In this document: one piece after another, positions 32,701-43,460 of the stretch
Numbering within the stretch: the stretch's first letter is position 1
Layout: each line of letters opens with the position of its first letter
NCBI GenBank assembly: GCA_037043455.1
Contig: JAWPHD010000001.1
Span: forward strand, 124,001-188,000
Origin: Cyrtodaria siliqua
Lineage: Eukaryota > Mollusca > Bivalvia > Adapedonta > Hiatellidae
DNA: 64,000 nt
Reading direction: 5' to 3'
Program-made: the position numbers and the translations under genes
Notes under the pieces: model-generated
Seen by the model: the letters and a program-made list of their open reading frames with translations, nothing else
Told to the model about the DNA's origin: nothing
The model's database searches: none

Positions 32701-33115
32701 ATTTGGCATAGACAAATCCAGAACAACATCTTTTCATCCAATGTGGCAACGGAAGTCCAGAAAGATTTAACAGAACCTTACTGAACATGTTAGATTTAGA
32801 CAAAAAGGCAGTTTGGACAAAATATTTAGCACCGTTGGTATACGCCCACAACAGCACAAGATGACACGAAATAACAAAGTATTCTCAATTTGAACTTATG
32901 TTTGGAAGAAAAGCGAAGTTACCAATAGACACCAGGTTACAGTCAGGAACAGAAGATATAATTGATATGGGCACAGATTCTTATATAGACAAACTGAAGA
33001 AAATACTACAGTTTGCTAGAGCCACTGTAGATCAGCATGCCAAGAAGGCCAGAGAAAAACAGTAGAGTTATTATGATAAGAAAGAGTATGATAAAGGCGA
33101 ACGCGTGTAAGATTT
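29800..33115 (+). pseudogene. Ty3/gypsy pol (protease, RT, RNase H, integrase)
   Basis: Domain order is that of Ty3/gypsy. Protease: ALIDSGS at about 29835-29855, active-site Asp kept, followed by a stop. RT: HRIDLIDEVPFQQKHSRIPP (about 30630-30695), VLVRKKNGKRRMCVDYR (30783), FSVIDTKSEYHQVEV (30920) and IYLDELIIFS (about 31116), where the expected YLDD is YLDE. RNase H: DAGNIALG (about 31575) and a FENADADALSRY end at 31880-31905. Integrase: HNEIGH and KKCDRC zinc-binding residues (32280-32395), then MDFSTLEP (about 32477), HSDQGRNFES (about 32645) and GNGSPERFNRTLLNML (about 32740-32790), so the DDE residues are all visible though in different frames. At least ten stops or shifts interrupt it. 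Confidence 0.8.
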
Positions 33116-33863
33116 GTATTGGAGATAAGGTATTAGTTAACATTTTGAAACATGAAGGGAAGCATAAGATCTCGGATAAATACTAAAACGAAGTATATTC
33201 AGTGGTAGGACAACCAAGTGAAGACATTCCAGTGTATGATGTAGAATCAGAGGGTAGGAAAAGGACGCTCCACAGAAACCATTTGCTCCTGTTAGAAAAC
33301 ACACAAAGGTATGCCGCGGAAGAGAATGAAGATGGTAGAGAGAAAACACAAGTTCCTCCAGTAGGGAATTTTAATGTGATTCATGCTGAAGAAACTGCAA
33401 TTGGAGAAGAGGAGACATGCGACATCGCGAGTGATTCAGATTCAGAAGATGAATATATATCATTAACATATTGTAGTGGGGACGCCCACAGTTCTGAAAA
33501 GGAGGTTGGTGATATAATAGAGTGTGTAGAAAATGTAAAAGTCAGTGTAGTGGAAGATGAAGTAGAGGTTACGGAAAGGACAGATGAAGCTGACGACTCT
33601 GAGACACTGAGGATATGGAGAATGACAGACCAACACCTAAACCACCTACAGGCTCAGAACACGGAATAGCTGAAGAAAGAGAGACACTGAGAGTAGTACA
33701 GCAAGAGATACAAGAGCTGGCAGTTGAACCAAGTACTGATGGTAGAGAGTGGGATAGACCACCACCTAGACCACTTCCCAAAGCAGCACCCAGGAGATCA
33801 GAAAGAGCATCAAAGAAACCTAAATTCGTGGGTGAATATCATTGTAGTAGTCTGAGTCCGTGA
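33116..33863 (+). pseudogene. Ty3/gypsy pol C-terminal tail
   Basis: GDKVLVNILKHEGKHKISDK begins the integrase C-terminal domain (33122), followed after a stop by VYSVVGQPSEDIPVYDVESE and RTLHRNHLLLLEN (33192-33300). Then come an acidic region (SDSDSEDEY) and, in another frame (33615-33863), a Pro/Arg-rich end, PPPRPLPKAAPRRSERASKK. Such a basic, proline-rich tail is common in Ty3/gypsy pol. I see no envelope gene: no signal peptide, no transmembrane helix. Confidence 0.7.
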
Positions 33864-34500
33864 CCACCAGACAGCAAAGCAGAAGCACTCGATACATTGT
33901 TAGCTTCTGTAATTTTAAATACAGTTAGTGCTGAAATAGCTATCAAAATATGAGATGCTGTGATGAAATGATGTAGTTTTGTACTATTGGTGAGATTTGA
34001 TTTTTAGTTGCGAATACAGGGGGTAAAGCAATTAAAAAAATGTTTAGGAGAAGCAATAGTGTATTATGTTGCTTCATTTAATAAATTGTTTTTAAATGAA
34101 TTGTTTTAGCCTTAATTTTGTTGTTTCTCTCTTCTTAGAAGGGTGTATGATTCCAGTATTAAACACAATTAGAGTAGTGTCAGCAGGGAAAATATTAGTA
34201 TTGCAGTGAAGTAGTTGTTTAACTAATAAGCCATTTACTGTTGTTTTCAGTTAGTGTAAGAATGCTGGAAATAGTACAGTGATCTAGTTATGGGTAGTGT
34301 GTTATAGATGTGATATATCATGATTATTACAAGGATACATACTGATGAGACACCATACAGACACTTGGAGATTCAGAAGAGAGAGAAATCATGGTAACAA
34401 GTGTGATGTTTTTTTATATTGTATATATATAGAGCTATTGGAGTGCTACATTATATTGATTACAAATGATGGGACGCCATTTTTCGGGCAGAAAGAGTAT
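33864..34500 (+). other. Non-coding region before the right LTR
   Basis: No frame of interest. GGGACGCCATTTTTCGGGC and GCAGAAAGAGTA, purine-rich in part, precede the LTR start and may include the polypurine primer. Confidence 0.4.
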
Positions 34501-35298
34501 GTAGCAGACACGATTTTATCATTTTTTTAAATAATTACACTTTTTGCTCAATTAAACGTTTCTACTTTTGGTTTGCTCGGCAATACTCGGGTATATTCGG
34601 ATAACGTTTAGTTCTGATTGGTTAGTTGAAGATTCCCGCGGATTGGGGTTTTCTAGGAGAATTGCGTGAAAATATTGTAGAAGGTTGACATTTTAGAAAG
34701 TGGTAATATCTGTAAGTTTGAGGGCAAAGCTATTGATTTGAAGAAGGGTTTTACTATTTGGTTAGTATATGGGTTTGTATTTGTGTATTGGTTGATGTTT
34801 ACTGTACTTAATTTGCGCTGTAATTTGTATTTTGAGTGTATTCGATTCGTTCCAAGTTTGTTCGTATCCGTCTATGCTTTGTTTCGGATTCGAGTTGCTT
34901 CGCAGGACTGTTCAATCTTGATTATCTATTTTAACATCATGCATGTAGGAATGTGGTTTGTTATATTTACAGCTAACCAGCATGTTGCACTTACTGGACG
35001 AACGTTAGCGAACGATGTGAGTGTGGATGGTGACATAGCATCAGATAGGGACATGGATCCACAATCTGGTAAGATATTGTAATGCTGTACATATATATAT
35101 ATACTAATGTGTGACTATGCTACGGATTATATATCTTATCCACTACGCACAAGAACATTTTTATACGCAATTGAACTATTTGTACTCACGAGTAACCATT
35201 ATACTCGAGTGTAAACATTAGCAATGTTGTCAATATTACGATTATAATGTTGTGTCAAGATAGTATTGTGTTAAAGTACCAATATATGATTGTTTGAT
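34501..35298 (+). mobile_element. Ty3/gypsy element, right LTR
   Basis: Direct repeat of 23517-24308, beginning TGTAGCAGACACGATTTTATC. Similarity to the left copy fades after GATTGTTTGATA. The LTR may run further right to about 35460, with the matching part lost on the left. Confidence 0.75.
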
Positions 35299-35464
35299 AT
35301 TTAAACATTGTATTATGTATTGCAGAATCCATCATTTGTTTGGATCTATTAGAGCATGATGGATGTGTACATATATGTAAATAAAAGATGAAACATACGA
35401 CTGAGTTAGTTGTGGCGCAGGCCCATTTTAGGAAGTCACAAGCATTGACCCTAAACTACAGTCT

Positions 35465-35680
35465 GCTTCATACCTTTGACTCAGAGCACTGTTCATGTAT
35501 AGCAAATGTAAAACTAATCACAGTATCACATATCACACCACACACATTTGGCTCTGAGCATTGTTCATATACACTAACCGTTGGCATATATATTTATATA
35601 CGTATATCTCTTAGCATGTACATACAATATATCGCACATAGCATACTACCCACTTTTGCCTCTGGTCGTTGTTCTTAAAT
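35465..35680 (+). repeat. ~70 bp tandem repeat right of the LTR element
   Basis: Units with CTTTGACTCAGAGCACTGTT and a second, weaker one at about 35545 (TTTGGCTCTGAGCATTGTTC) match the array at 23240-23515. A third, eroded unit lies near 35650. Confidence 0.75.
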
Positions 35681-35710
35681 GAATTTATTTTTCGGCGTTT
35701 ATGCGGTTTT

Positions 35711-35788
35711 AAACGCCGGTAGGAAATGGCAAATGTCATGTAGCGCCTTAGCACCTTATGGTAAATTTGCCATTTACTTCCGGCGTTT
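35711..35788. repeat. 24 bp inverted repeat (hairpin)
   Basis: Arms 35711-35734 (AAACGCCGGTAGGAAATGGC...) and 35765-35788 pair over 24 bp with two mismatches around a 30-base loop. It could be a small foldback element or structured RNA; no known family recognised. Confidence 0.7.
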
Positions 35789-35939
35789 AAAGACTCATAC
35801 ACCCGGAAAAAAAATGCGAATCAGGTTTTATATTTACTCTATGTTCCCGTCTCTATAGTTTTAGCAATAACCTTCTTTGGGAGAACGACAATGATAAACA
35901 AGTGCACGAGAGTCACCTGCCGTCTGTGTATTACAGACA

Positions 35940-36125
35940 GCGGTATAGCTATATGCTATAGACACACCGGATATGTTCGCAGTCCATGCATGCGCCTCCT
36001 TAAATATGAAGACGAATAGCTATTTTCTATAGAAACCGGTTATGTGCGCAGTGCGTGCTTGCGCCTCCTTAAATATAAAGTCGAATAGCCATTTTCTATA
36101 GACACATTGGATGCGTGCGCGGTCG
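35940..36125. repeat. ~75 bp tandem repeat, 2.5 copies
   Basis: Each unit has GAATAGC/GTATAGCTAT, a CTATAGA(C/A)AC step, GTGCGCAGT-like and GCGCCTCCTTAAATATGAAG. No coding role. Confidence 0.75.
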
Positions 36126-36292
36126 AGGGTAGTAGTCCGAACTACATTTAAAAAAGAAGTGTATTCGAAATTAAACGCTATTTGTTGCAAGTGAAATTCA
36201 ATATAAATAAACATTTTTTGATGAAAAACACATACTACATTACACACGCCTATATCTTATCACAGTCTATGTCCAACACACGGCCGTACATA

Positions 36293-37533
36293 TGAGGGGC
36301 ATTCAAAACGATTTGAAACTGTCCTCGTAAAATAAAACATAACATGTTTATGGACAAATATTCTATTTTATTCCTTCAAAGTATTCGCCCTTAACAAGAA
36401 TACATTTTTTAAACAAGATGTCCATGACTGGAAAGCCGGAGAGTAGTCTCCCCTTGGTATACCCTTCAGACACTGATGTACCGCACTTCCAGCGTCGCTT
36501 CTTGAGTTATAACGAGCATCTTTTTCAACTTTGCAGATACAAGTCACACGGACTAAGATCCGGCGAGTATGGTGAGTGTTGAAGCTGTATAACCTGTTCA
36601 TCTTGACGAAATTACTGTACTATAGCACTTTTATGGGAAGATGCATTGTCATGTATGAGATGTATGCCATTTAAACCGGTCCTCGGACGAAATTTAACAT
36701 TGTGATTTCTCACTAATTTTAAGACCTTGTCCCTATAAATCTTTCCAGTAACAAATTTTCATGGAGCACTGGGTATCTGCACAATTGGACACTTTGAATT
36801 GAAGAAAATAGTGTAGAGAACCTTCTTCGCACTTTCTGTACTTTTGGCAATTACGGGTATTTCTTGCCCTTTTCTCAGCCATTGTTTAGTATTAATACGT
36901 CGTTGAGGTTCAAAATAATATATCCATATCTCATCAACTGTTATGAGCTCATTTAACCTCCTTTCATCAGCAGTTTCATATCGTGTCAAGAGTTCTTTAC
37001 AACATTTCACTCGTTGTGCCCTTGGCTCTTTGGTCAATAGAATGTGTACCCACAGTGCACACATCTGGTTTAATTTTAAACGCTTCGTTAAAATCTCACG
37101 AACACTTCCCGTTGATATGCCCACTAAGGACATTGAATTCTTTGGTCTTCCGACACGGTCAATATCTTTGACGTTTAGTTTGCCTTCTGTAAACACGTTT
37201 AACCACCTGTAAACTGCGGTTTTGAAATGGAAGAATGCCCATAAATGCTTATAACTTCATGAATGATTTGTTTCCCAGATATATTTAAAGCGTAACGCAT
37301 TTGTATATAAGTTCTAATTTCCGCTTTCTCCACTGGTTTTATATTTATATAGTGTATATGAGTAAGCTCTATTCAAAATCGTATAACACTATCATACCTT
37401 GACGAATTCTGATAAAAAAAAATTAGTATACCTTGCTTTTGAAATTACCTACAAAACCACGTAAATATCGTGCATATATCTGACTTAATTTATACGGAAG
37501 CGCATCCGTCTCAAAACATTTTGAATACCCTCG
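36293..37533 (-). mobile_element. Mariner (DD34D) transposon, inactive
   Basis: A 1.24 kb element with terminal inverted repeats: left TGAGGGGCATTCAAAACG and right (reverse) CGAGGGTATTCAAAATG, continuing TTTGA(A/G)AC on both. TA dinucleotides flank it at 36291-36292 and 37534-37535, the expected Tc1/mariner target duplication. It encodes one transposase on the minus strand. Length and ends are those of a full mariner. It is dead by frameshifts and stops. Confidence 0.9.
36363..37345 (-). pseudogene. Mariner transposase
   Basis: It catalyses cut-and-paste transposition. The N-terminal helix-turn-helix region reads VEKAEIRTYIQMRYALNISG and GHSSISK, with a frameshift near 37220, then TAVYRWLNVFTEGK (quoted with the next frame) and DIDRVGRPK. 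The long frame 36759-37196 gives ISTGSVREILTKRL, the catalytic block TVDEIWIYYFEP (first Asp) and KKVLYTIFFNS. Beyond a shift near 36760 come IHLIHDNASSHKS (second Asp) and HSPYSPDLSPCDLY (third Asp). Counting the one in-frame stop as a residue, 34 residues separate the last two Asp, the DD34D signature of classic mariners. The end EYFEGIK is followed by TAG. Confidence 0.9.
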
Positions 37534-37947
37534 TAAAACATTTCACAACGTAGGTTCTTTAATGAGGCTGAGTGTGTTTTTATCATAAATAAAATTGAAA
37601 ACATGCTAAAATAATGTTAGTCACTTAGGTTTGTTTAAGTATATTATCATACGGTTATATAAAACATATACATTAGTGGAGGACATGCGTCGTTTATTAT
37701 TATTATTGTTCCATAATATACTGATAAAATGATTTCAGGAACAATTATGTTTTAATATCAGAAACTGAATATTCCTGTGATCTGGAACGCTTGAGATAGA
37801 GAAGCGCAATACATATGATTTATTCTTTGAAAATTGAACCACTAGACTTCACATCAATCCCAGGTGTTGGGTCCATGTCTCTGTAAATATTTGATAATAC
37901 ATCTAGGAATTAACTTATTCAGCAATTGCACTTCAGTGTGTATATTA
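37534..37947. other. Gene-free sequence 3' of the GPCR exon
   Basis: AT-rich. On the minus strand it would hold the 3' UTR of the GPCR; no confident AATAAA signal could be tied to it. Confidence 0.4.
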
Positions 37948-38673
37948 TCACGTTAACTTCTGAACCTTTAATAATTCTAATAAAGCCGCAAATTTTGTTT
38001 CATTAATAGTCGTCAATATAGAGTTGGCATTATTATGTTTTATGGAAAAATGGGAATCCATGCTGAAATTAGCTGAATATATATATCGCGACTTTCCTGT
38101 TGCCTCAGATGTTTTCTTGCGAAATTCACGAAGCCTCTTTATGATCACATTAAATCCGAGAAAAACAAAGTGATTTGCGGCTGAATTGCACCCTGCCCTT
38201 ACACTCAGTAACCTATACAATGTTTTTAATATTCTACAATGGTCTCCATACGTCATGATATTTTTTTACCACAATGTAAGGCAAGCTACACACGATGAAA
38301 ACCATGGTGATCACAAATGTTAACTTTAGAGATTTTATTTTGGCTCTTGGTAAAGACAAATTCTGTGTACCCTGGAGATGAACTCTACCGGTTTTAAATC
38401 TGAATGTTTTCTTGTGTCTGTGTTCGTTTGCTTTCGGGGCAATTTTCGTGAATATTCTAGCGTAGCAGACTATAAGTATAAATAACGGTATGAAGAATAC
38501 ACCGAAGCAAATATACGTGATCCACGCTCGTCTACGGGATTCTGGTGTATTCCGAAAGATGATTTCACATTTTGTTATTCCGTTGTATGTATTCAGCTGG
38601 AACACCCCGAACATGGGAAGTGAGCACAGTACCGCCATAATCCACCCTACGCCGGCCATCTTCCATACCCAAA
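37948..38673 (-). pseudogene. Neuropeptide-type GPCR, last exon, frameshifted
   Basis: A rhodopsin-family receptor exon covering TM4 to the C tail. TM4 is WKMAGVGWIMAVLCSLPMF. After a loop with one Cys, TM5 is ITYICFGVFFIPLFILIVCY. The third loop is basic and ends SLPRAKIKSLKLTFV, leading into TM6 (FVITMVFIVCSLPYIV). TM6-TM7 then shift frame at a run of seven T on the plus strand (38261-38267). TM7 reads SVRAGCNSAANHFVFLGFN. The PRAKIK-before-TM6 pattern is like vasopressin/CCAP/GnRH-type receptors, which sense peptide hormones at the plasma membrane. A splice acceptor (ATCTAG) fits at about 38674. The usual NPxxY is NHFVF. The shift may be a real lesion or a homopolymer error. TM1-3 exons were not found. 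Confidence 0.65.
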
Positions 38674-38679
38674 CTAGAT

Positions 38680-39039
38680 GATAATATCCATTATCTATAT
38701 ATCTATTACAGCACGGCTGCCAATGCGATTTGTGAGAGTTAAATGATTTAAATATCTGCCTTAACCAATTTCAGATAACGTTCTCGTGAAAATGTACGAT
38801 GTAGGCTAATGATATGACAAGTGATCATTCATTAAATGTTGTCTCAGTTATGTTTCGATGCCTGTCATTATTTTCATCTTCATTAGCGATGTATAAGTCA
38901 GATCTATTTTCATTTACCGGATGAAGTTTATGCTCAGTGGAACTACAAATAACACATATCGCAACAACGTCATGTTATAGGTCGATACAATGAAACATCA
39001 ACATAATGTACAAGTATAAAGGCACAAGGTTAAAACTAA
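38680..39039. other. Probable intron sequence of the GPCR
   Basis: No coding similarity. It lies directly upstream (minus sense) of the acceptor. Confidence 0.35.
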
Positions 39040-39285
39040 AATAAGAAACGAAGCATGCACAGAACACAGTCAATCAAAGACAAGCATTAAAACGCACAAC
39101 ACATACAACTTTAAGAGTAACATCACAGACACAAACTGGTTAACAATATGGCGCTACCTCCTTGAAACGGTCTGTGGCAAAAAAGTCATTGGAGGTTCAA
39201 ACCAGACCACACTTTTAACCTATCATCATCACAATGATGCGAGTGTCAAACAAAGTCTCTACCAGGCCATATTCTCTAACAATGA
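39040..39285 (-). mobile_element. PLE-A 3' UTR, strongly diverged
   Basis: TTAACAATATGGCGCTACC, CCTTGAAACGGTCTGTGGC and GGAGGTTCAAACCAG echo the PLE-A boxes in minus orientation. An I-like LINE tail abuts it at 39286. Confidence 0.5.
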
Positions 39286-39700
39286 ATGAATAAATGGTGT
39301 TTTACGGCACGTCGACACACAAATAGGTCATATGGTGCGCAAAAACCGATGAAACATGAAGAAATTAAGTAGTAATTAAAAGTGAATGTAAATATATCAA
39401 GATAAAACTATTAAAAAATAAGAGATGAATATATGGAAGTAATATAAACTATATATGTAAATTAACAAATCAACGGGTATATAAACAAGTAAATATATAA
39501 ACGAACACATTATAATGATTTCTATAGATCTAAAACAAGAATAAAATCTATAGTATCAAATAATTATTTCATAATATTAGCATTGTAGTACCTTTGACGC
39601 ATAGGATCAACGTCTACAAATTCCAACAAGATGTGTTTGACCGTTAACGGTGCACAAACTAGGCAGCATTGCTATGAAATAGATATAAGAACGCCTCATT
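39286..39700 (-). mobile_element. I-like LINE 3' UTR copy
   Basis: It starts (plus view) GAATGAATAAATGGTGTTTTA then CGGCACGTCGACACAC and continues to CCTTTGACGCATAGGATCAA and TGTTTGACCGTTAACGG. It matches 26338-26800 and 42484-42930. No coding part remains. Confidence 0.85.
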
Positions 39701-39799
39701 GGAAATATTACCATTTAGTAAATTTGACAAAATATATCAATGATCATTCTTTTCTGTAGTGTTACAAACAATGTACAAACCCTGTTACGTTCAAATACC

Positions 39800-40480
39800 C
39801 TAAAAAAGTGCAAAATGAACGTAGAATTAACGCGGAACGAACACAGAATTAACGATGTACGATTTATACGTTGAAAGCACAATGAACACTGAGTGGCTTT
39901 TCACCAACGTAAAATAAAAGATGAATGCATTTTTTAGAACGCTGAACACTGAAAAGGAAGGAAACCATAGAAATGCATTTTTAAATTTTTAAAATGCATT
40001 TGCGTTAATAAAAATACGTCTCTTAAAACGCACGTGAATGCATCCCTTTGAACGCGGTTTAGTCGATAATGACCACAATTCATTTTATTTTATTTCCAAA
40101 ATTGCATATTTTTTTACCGCCTCTTACCGTCTTTTCCGTCATTTTACTGAAGAGCTGCATCAGCTTGAAGAAATATGTAAATTGTGAAAAACACAATAGT
40201 ATGACTCGTGAGAGATGTTGAAATTGATAAACGCTGCTCGAACGAACGCAAATGCATGTTCTCCGTTTGTGCATATAAACGCACGCATTCTGCTGTGTTC
40301 AGGAATGCAGTTCCAGACATTTAAATAAACGCAGTGTTTCCTTTATAAACGCTGAATGCATTCAAGAACGTAAATTAATGCTTTTTAAAAATAAATATAA
40401 ACAACTGACATGCTAACGGAATGCAAACAGAGAGCAAACGGAATACATTTTAGGGGTACTTGAACGCAAATGGGTCTGTA
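39800..40480 (+). repeat. AACGAACG-rich dispersed repeat copy
   Basis: Eroded AACG words at 39815-39870 and 40225-40250, shared segments with 18900-19200 (TTTATAAACGCTGAATGCATT), and the fixed end GGGGTACTTGAACGCAAAT then GGGTCTGTA at 40453-40480. Confidence 0.65.
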
Positions 40481-40534
40481 CATCATAAGAGCATGTTCCA
40501 TCAAGAACCCCCAATTTAATCCTGTAGACAATTG

Positions 40535-40935
40535 TAAAGAAGTATAAACAGATCGGACAGGGAAAGTAGCATTCAAGGAGGACAGTCAACAACAAAACAC
40601 AGAAACAAACATGCAAACAGACAAACAAGAAGGCAAAAGTAATAATAAACGTAAACACCATCACAAACACAAAAGAGTTGACAATAGGGCTACCGCATTG
40701 GAACGGTCAGTAGCAAAGTAGGCCACTGGGGGTTTAAACCAAACATCACACTTACCCTACTGTCATCCCATTAAAACAGGACAGTGTAAATAAAGAAATC
40801 CCCGCCATGATCTAATCTCTAACCAACAAGGCAGCATCAATAGGCAATATAAGTAAAACACAAATATGCTCGTGTAAATATAATACAAAAACAACAATAG
40901 CCCTAAAAGCCACAATGAAGGTACTCAATGATGTG
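40535..40935 (-). mobile_element. PLE-A 3' UTR copy
   Basis: GAAGTATAAACAGATCGGAC to CAATGAAGGTACTCAATGA, all PLE-A 3' boxes present except a ~30 bp deletion after GGGTTTAAACC. It is truncated just inside the 3' UTR/RT-end boundary. Confidence 0.85.
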
Positions 40936-41069
40936 TATCTGTATGACGCAGATACATAGTTTACAAGAGGTGTGAACTCACAAGGAAATAATAGAAATCC
41001 CACTCAAAGCTGTACACGCTAAACTTTAATGGGATTCATGAAAATGATCGAGTCACAGATGAATTATTT

Positions 41070-41163
41070 GTGTATGTTTGTGGTTTAACGCCGCTTTTAA
41101 AGATCTGGGTGGAGATGGAACCCAAGATCTCACGCCTTTGAGGTAAATGCTCTACCGCGAACA
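41070..41163 (-). mobile_element. tRNA-like SINE fragment
   Basis: Minus strand: GCGGTAGAGCATTTACCTC (A-box like, 41142-41160), then AAAGGCGTGAGATCTTGGG and GGTTCCATCTCC (B-box like, 41111-41122), then AAAAGCGGCGTTAAACCAC. It is about 95 bp, too imperfect for a functional tRNA. The GCGTTAAAC tail is similar to the SINE at 21283. Confidence 0.55.
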
Positions 41164-41317
41164 TCCAAAACAAACTATATAAGCCAGAAATCGATGCAGA
41201 TAATATATATTCTCATTTGTATCTAGCTAAGTATATATTCACAGTTGTATTTAGCCTTCGGACAAGTCTAAATAAATACGGTTTCGGAATTTATTTCATA
41301 ACACAATAGTTAAACAG

Positions 41318-41378
41318 AGCGTGATTCGAACCAGGAACCTTACGGTCTCATCGTTCTTCAGTAGGTGATAATCAATAG
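41318..41378 (-). other. tRNA-like fragment
   Basis: Minus strand CTGAAGAACGATGAGACCG then AAGGTTCCTGGTTCGAATCA contains a good B box (GGTTCGAATCA, 41321-41331). An acceptor stem and A box are not convincing. It is probably another SINE scrap. Confidence 0.35.
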
Positions 41379-41482
41379 CTGATGATAACCATACACCACC
41401 GATATCCGTCCACATTAAAGTTCATGTGCGACATGTTTACACTAATACATATTGATGATTATTACACTCCATGTTTGTACTG

Positions 41483-41960
41483 GTTTGATGTTTGTCATTA
41501 ATCTTGACTTGTCGTACCCTTAACGATTAATTATTTTGTAGCTCTGTCTTTCGTCAAGCCAGAAAGTAATTGCTTTGTGGCTATCTAGGCTTTATTTATA
41601 TTCATATATACATGATGATTGATGTGTTATGCATATATTGCATATTAATGCTGCCTTGTTCGTTAAAGATTATAACCTGGCGGGGATATCTTTATTTTAC
41701 TGTATCGTTTGAAAAAGATGAAAGTAGTGTAAGAGTGAAGTTTGGTGCATCCTATAGCCCGAGCGGCTTTTGTTTTTGATGCGTTCCGTTCCAAGGCATA
41801 AGCCTTTTTATCAATATGTTCATATTTGTGACGTCGTATCTTGCTTTCATTCATCTTTGTAGTAGTTGTTTGTTTCTTTGCGCGTTTATGGTTGACCTGG
41901 TTCTTGAATGTTATTTCTTGTTCGACTTTTGTATCTATTTGGTGTATCATATCACCTGTT
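41483..41960 (+). mobile_element. PLE-A-related copy, diverged subfamily
   Basis: TTTGATGTTTGTCATTAATC, CTTGACTTGTCGTACCCTTAA, CATATTAATGCTGCCTTGTT, GCGGGGATATCTTTATTTTA and GTTCCGTTCCAAGGCATAAG follow the PLE-A 3' order. The end reads TTGTTCGACTTTTGTATCTA. RT is limited to a few C-terminal codons. Confidence 0.6.
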
Positions 41961-42190
41961 TTAAAAACACAAGCGGCCTATTTTGGAAGTAACCGTTCCA
42001 AGGCGGTAGTCCTATTGCCAACCGTTTCATGTTTGTGATGTTATATCTTGCTTTTATATAGCATTTTGTTGCTTGTAGTCATTGGTTGTTTCTGTGTTGT
42101 TGATGTTATTTTGTAGTTGTTTTTTTGTTTTATTCTTGGTTGAATGTGGTCCTTGAATGCCACATTGCATACCTATATGTTTTGTTTTCT
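41961..42190 (+). mobile_element. Second diverged PLE-A-related 3' end, tandem
   Basis: GTAACCGTTCCAAGGCGGTAG, CTATTGCCAACCGTTTCATG and GTCCTTGAATGCCACATTGC repeat the last third of the unit immediately after 41960. A tandem partial copy is another usual Penelope-like arrangement. Confidence 0.5.
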
Positions 42191-42483
42191 TTTTCGGAAT
42201 AATACAAAGAACTATCAACTAAATTTGAAAATTATATATAGCTAAAATATTAACTATTCTTCTTAAAAAGTAAAATGCACAGTCGTATATGATAAACGTC
42301 AGATAGCATTCAAATTAGCAACGCTCATTAAAAAAGGACACTGTTTGAGTCCTAAACCTCAGATATTTTCTTGCCATATATACCTGGGTTAATCAGTCAA
42401 TGAATATGTTCGCAATAAATGATTAAGCCGCTCATACTTTTACTGTCATAAGATACCATTAGACAATAGGAATGTAAGTATCA

Positions 42484-42975
42484 AACATGAATGAACGAAT
42501 GAATGAATGGTGTTTTACGGCACGTTGACACATAAATAGGTAATATTGTGCGTAAAAACATGATGAATGATGAAGAAATTAATGATTAATTAAAAAGTAA
42601 TGTAAATATATAAAGATAAAACTATTTACAAATAAGGGACGATATGGTAGTAATATAAACTATACATGTAAATCAACAAATGCCCGACAACGGGTATATA
42701 AAGAAGTAAATATATTCAAGAACATATTATAACGATTTATATAGTCTGACTTCCTTCAGTAAATCTAAAACAAGACTAAAATCTATATTATTAAATAACT
42801 CGGTCATAGTATTAACATTGTAGTACATTTGACGCATAGGACCAAAGTCTACACATTCCAACAAGATGAGTTTGACCGTTAACGGTGCAAAGCAGGGTAT
42901 ACATTCTAGTGAATACTCACCTTGCAATAAATATCAATGAATATAACGTGTATGCCCTATCCTGCACCGGTATCA
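42484..42975 (-). mobile_element. I-like LINE 3' UTR copy
   Basis: Starts GAATGAACGAATGAATGAAT then GGTGTTTTACGGCACG and runs to ATAACGTGTATGCCCTATCC, matching 26338-26810. The tail is a clear GAAT/AATG short repeat. Minus strand like the other two. Confidence 0.85.
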
Positions 42976-43149
42976 AACAAGAACCTTGAGCACAATATTG
43001 ATAGAAGCGATTTCAAGAAGCATATCAACATAATTTGTTTCATTGGTTTCATTATTCACATGGTTATGAACGTATTGTCGTTTTCTAATACACGTTAATG
43101 ACACATTTAGTTCTAACGAGAGACTTAAAATGCCATAATCTTCTGTTGT

Positions 43150-43203
43150 ATCAAAGAGTATGAGAGTGGACTTTTGGAAACGACTGAACATGATAAATAC
43201 GAA
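43150..43203 (-). repeat. HP repeat type 2, tail only
   Basis: CAAAGAGTATGAGAGTGGAC and TTGGAAACGACTGAACATG match the type 2 tail at 61-100. The hairpins are missing; a PLE-A fragment follows. Confidence 0.6.
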
Positions 43204-43204
43204 A

Positions 43205-43460
43205 TATTACAAATATAGATATACAAATTGAACAGGAAAAGCAGCATTCAAGGCCGACAGTCAACCACAAGCACACACCTAAACAAAGAACAAATTTAAA
43301 GATAAATAAATATGCCAAATAAGACATCACACACACAAAAGGGTTGACAATAGGGCTATCGCCTTGGAACGGCCAGTGGCAAAACGGACGCTGAGAGGTC
43401 CAAACCAGGCCCCAGGGCGCATCAAGCCACACACCTACCCTACTGTCATCCCAATAAAAC
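43205..43460 (-). mobile_element. PLE-A-like 3' UTR, diverged
   Basis: AAATTGAACAGGAAAAGCAGC, then GGGTTGACAATAGGGCTATC, GCCAGTGGCAAAACGGACG and CTACCCTACTGTCATCCC. The terminus carries TTGAACAGG rather than GATCGGACAGG, as in the subfamily at 41483. It meets a plus-strand PLE-A RT head to head at 43460. Confidence 0.65.

Noticed and set aside
33202..33863. Envelope gene of an endogenous retrovirus
   Set aside because: The frames are acidic then Pro/Arg-rich with no signal peptide or membrane helix; they fit a pol C-terminal tail.
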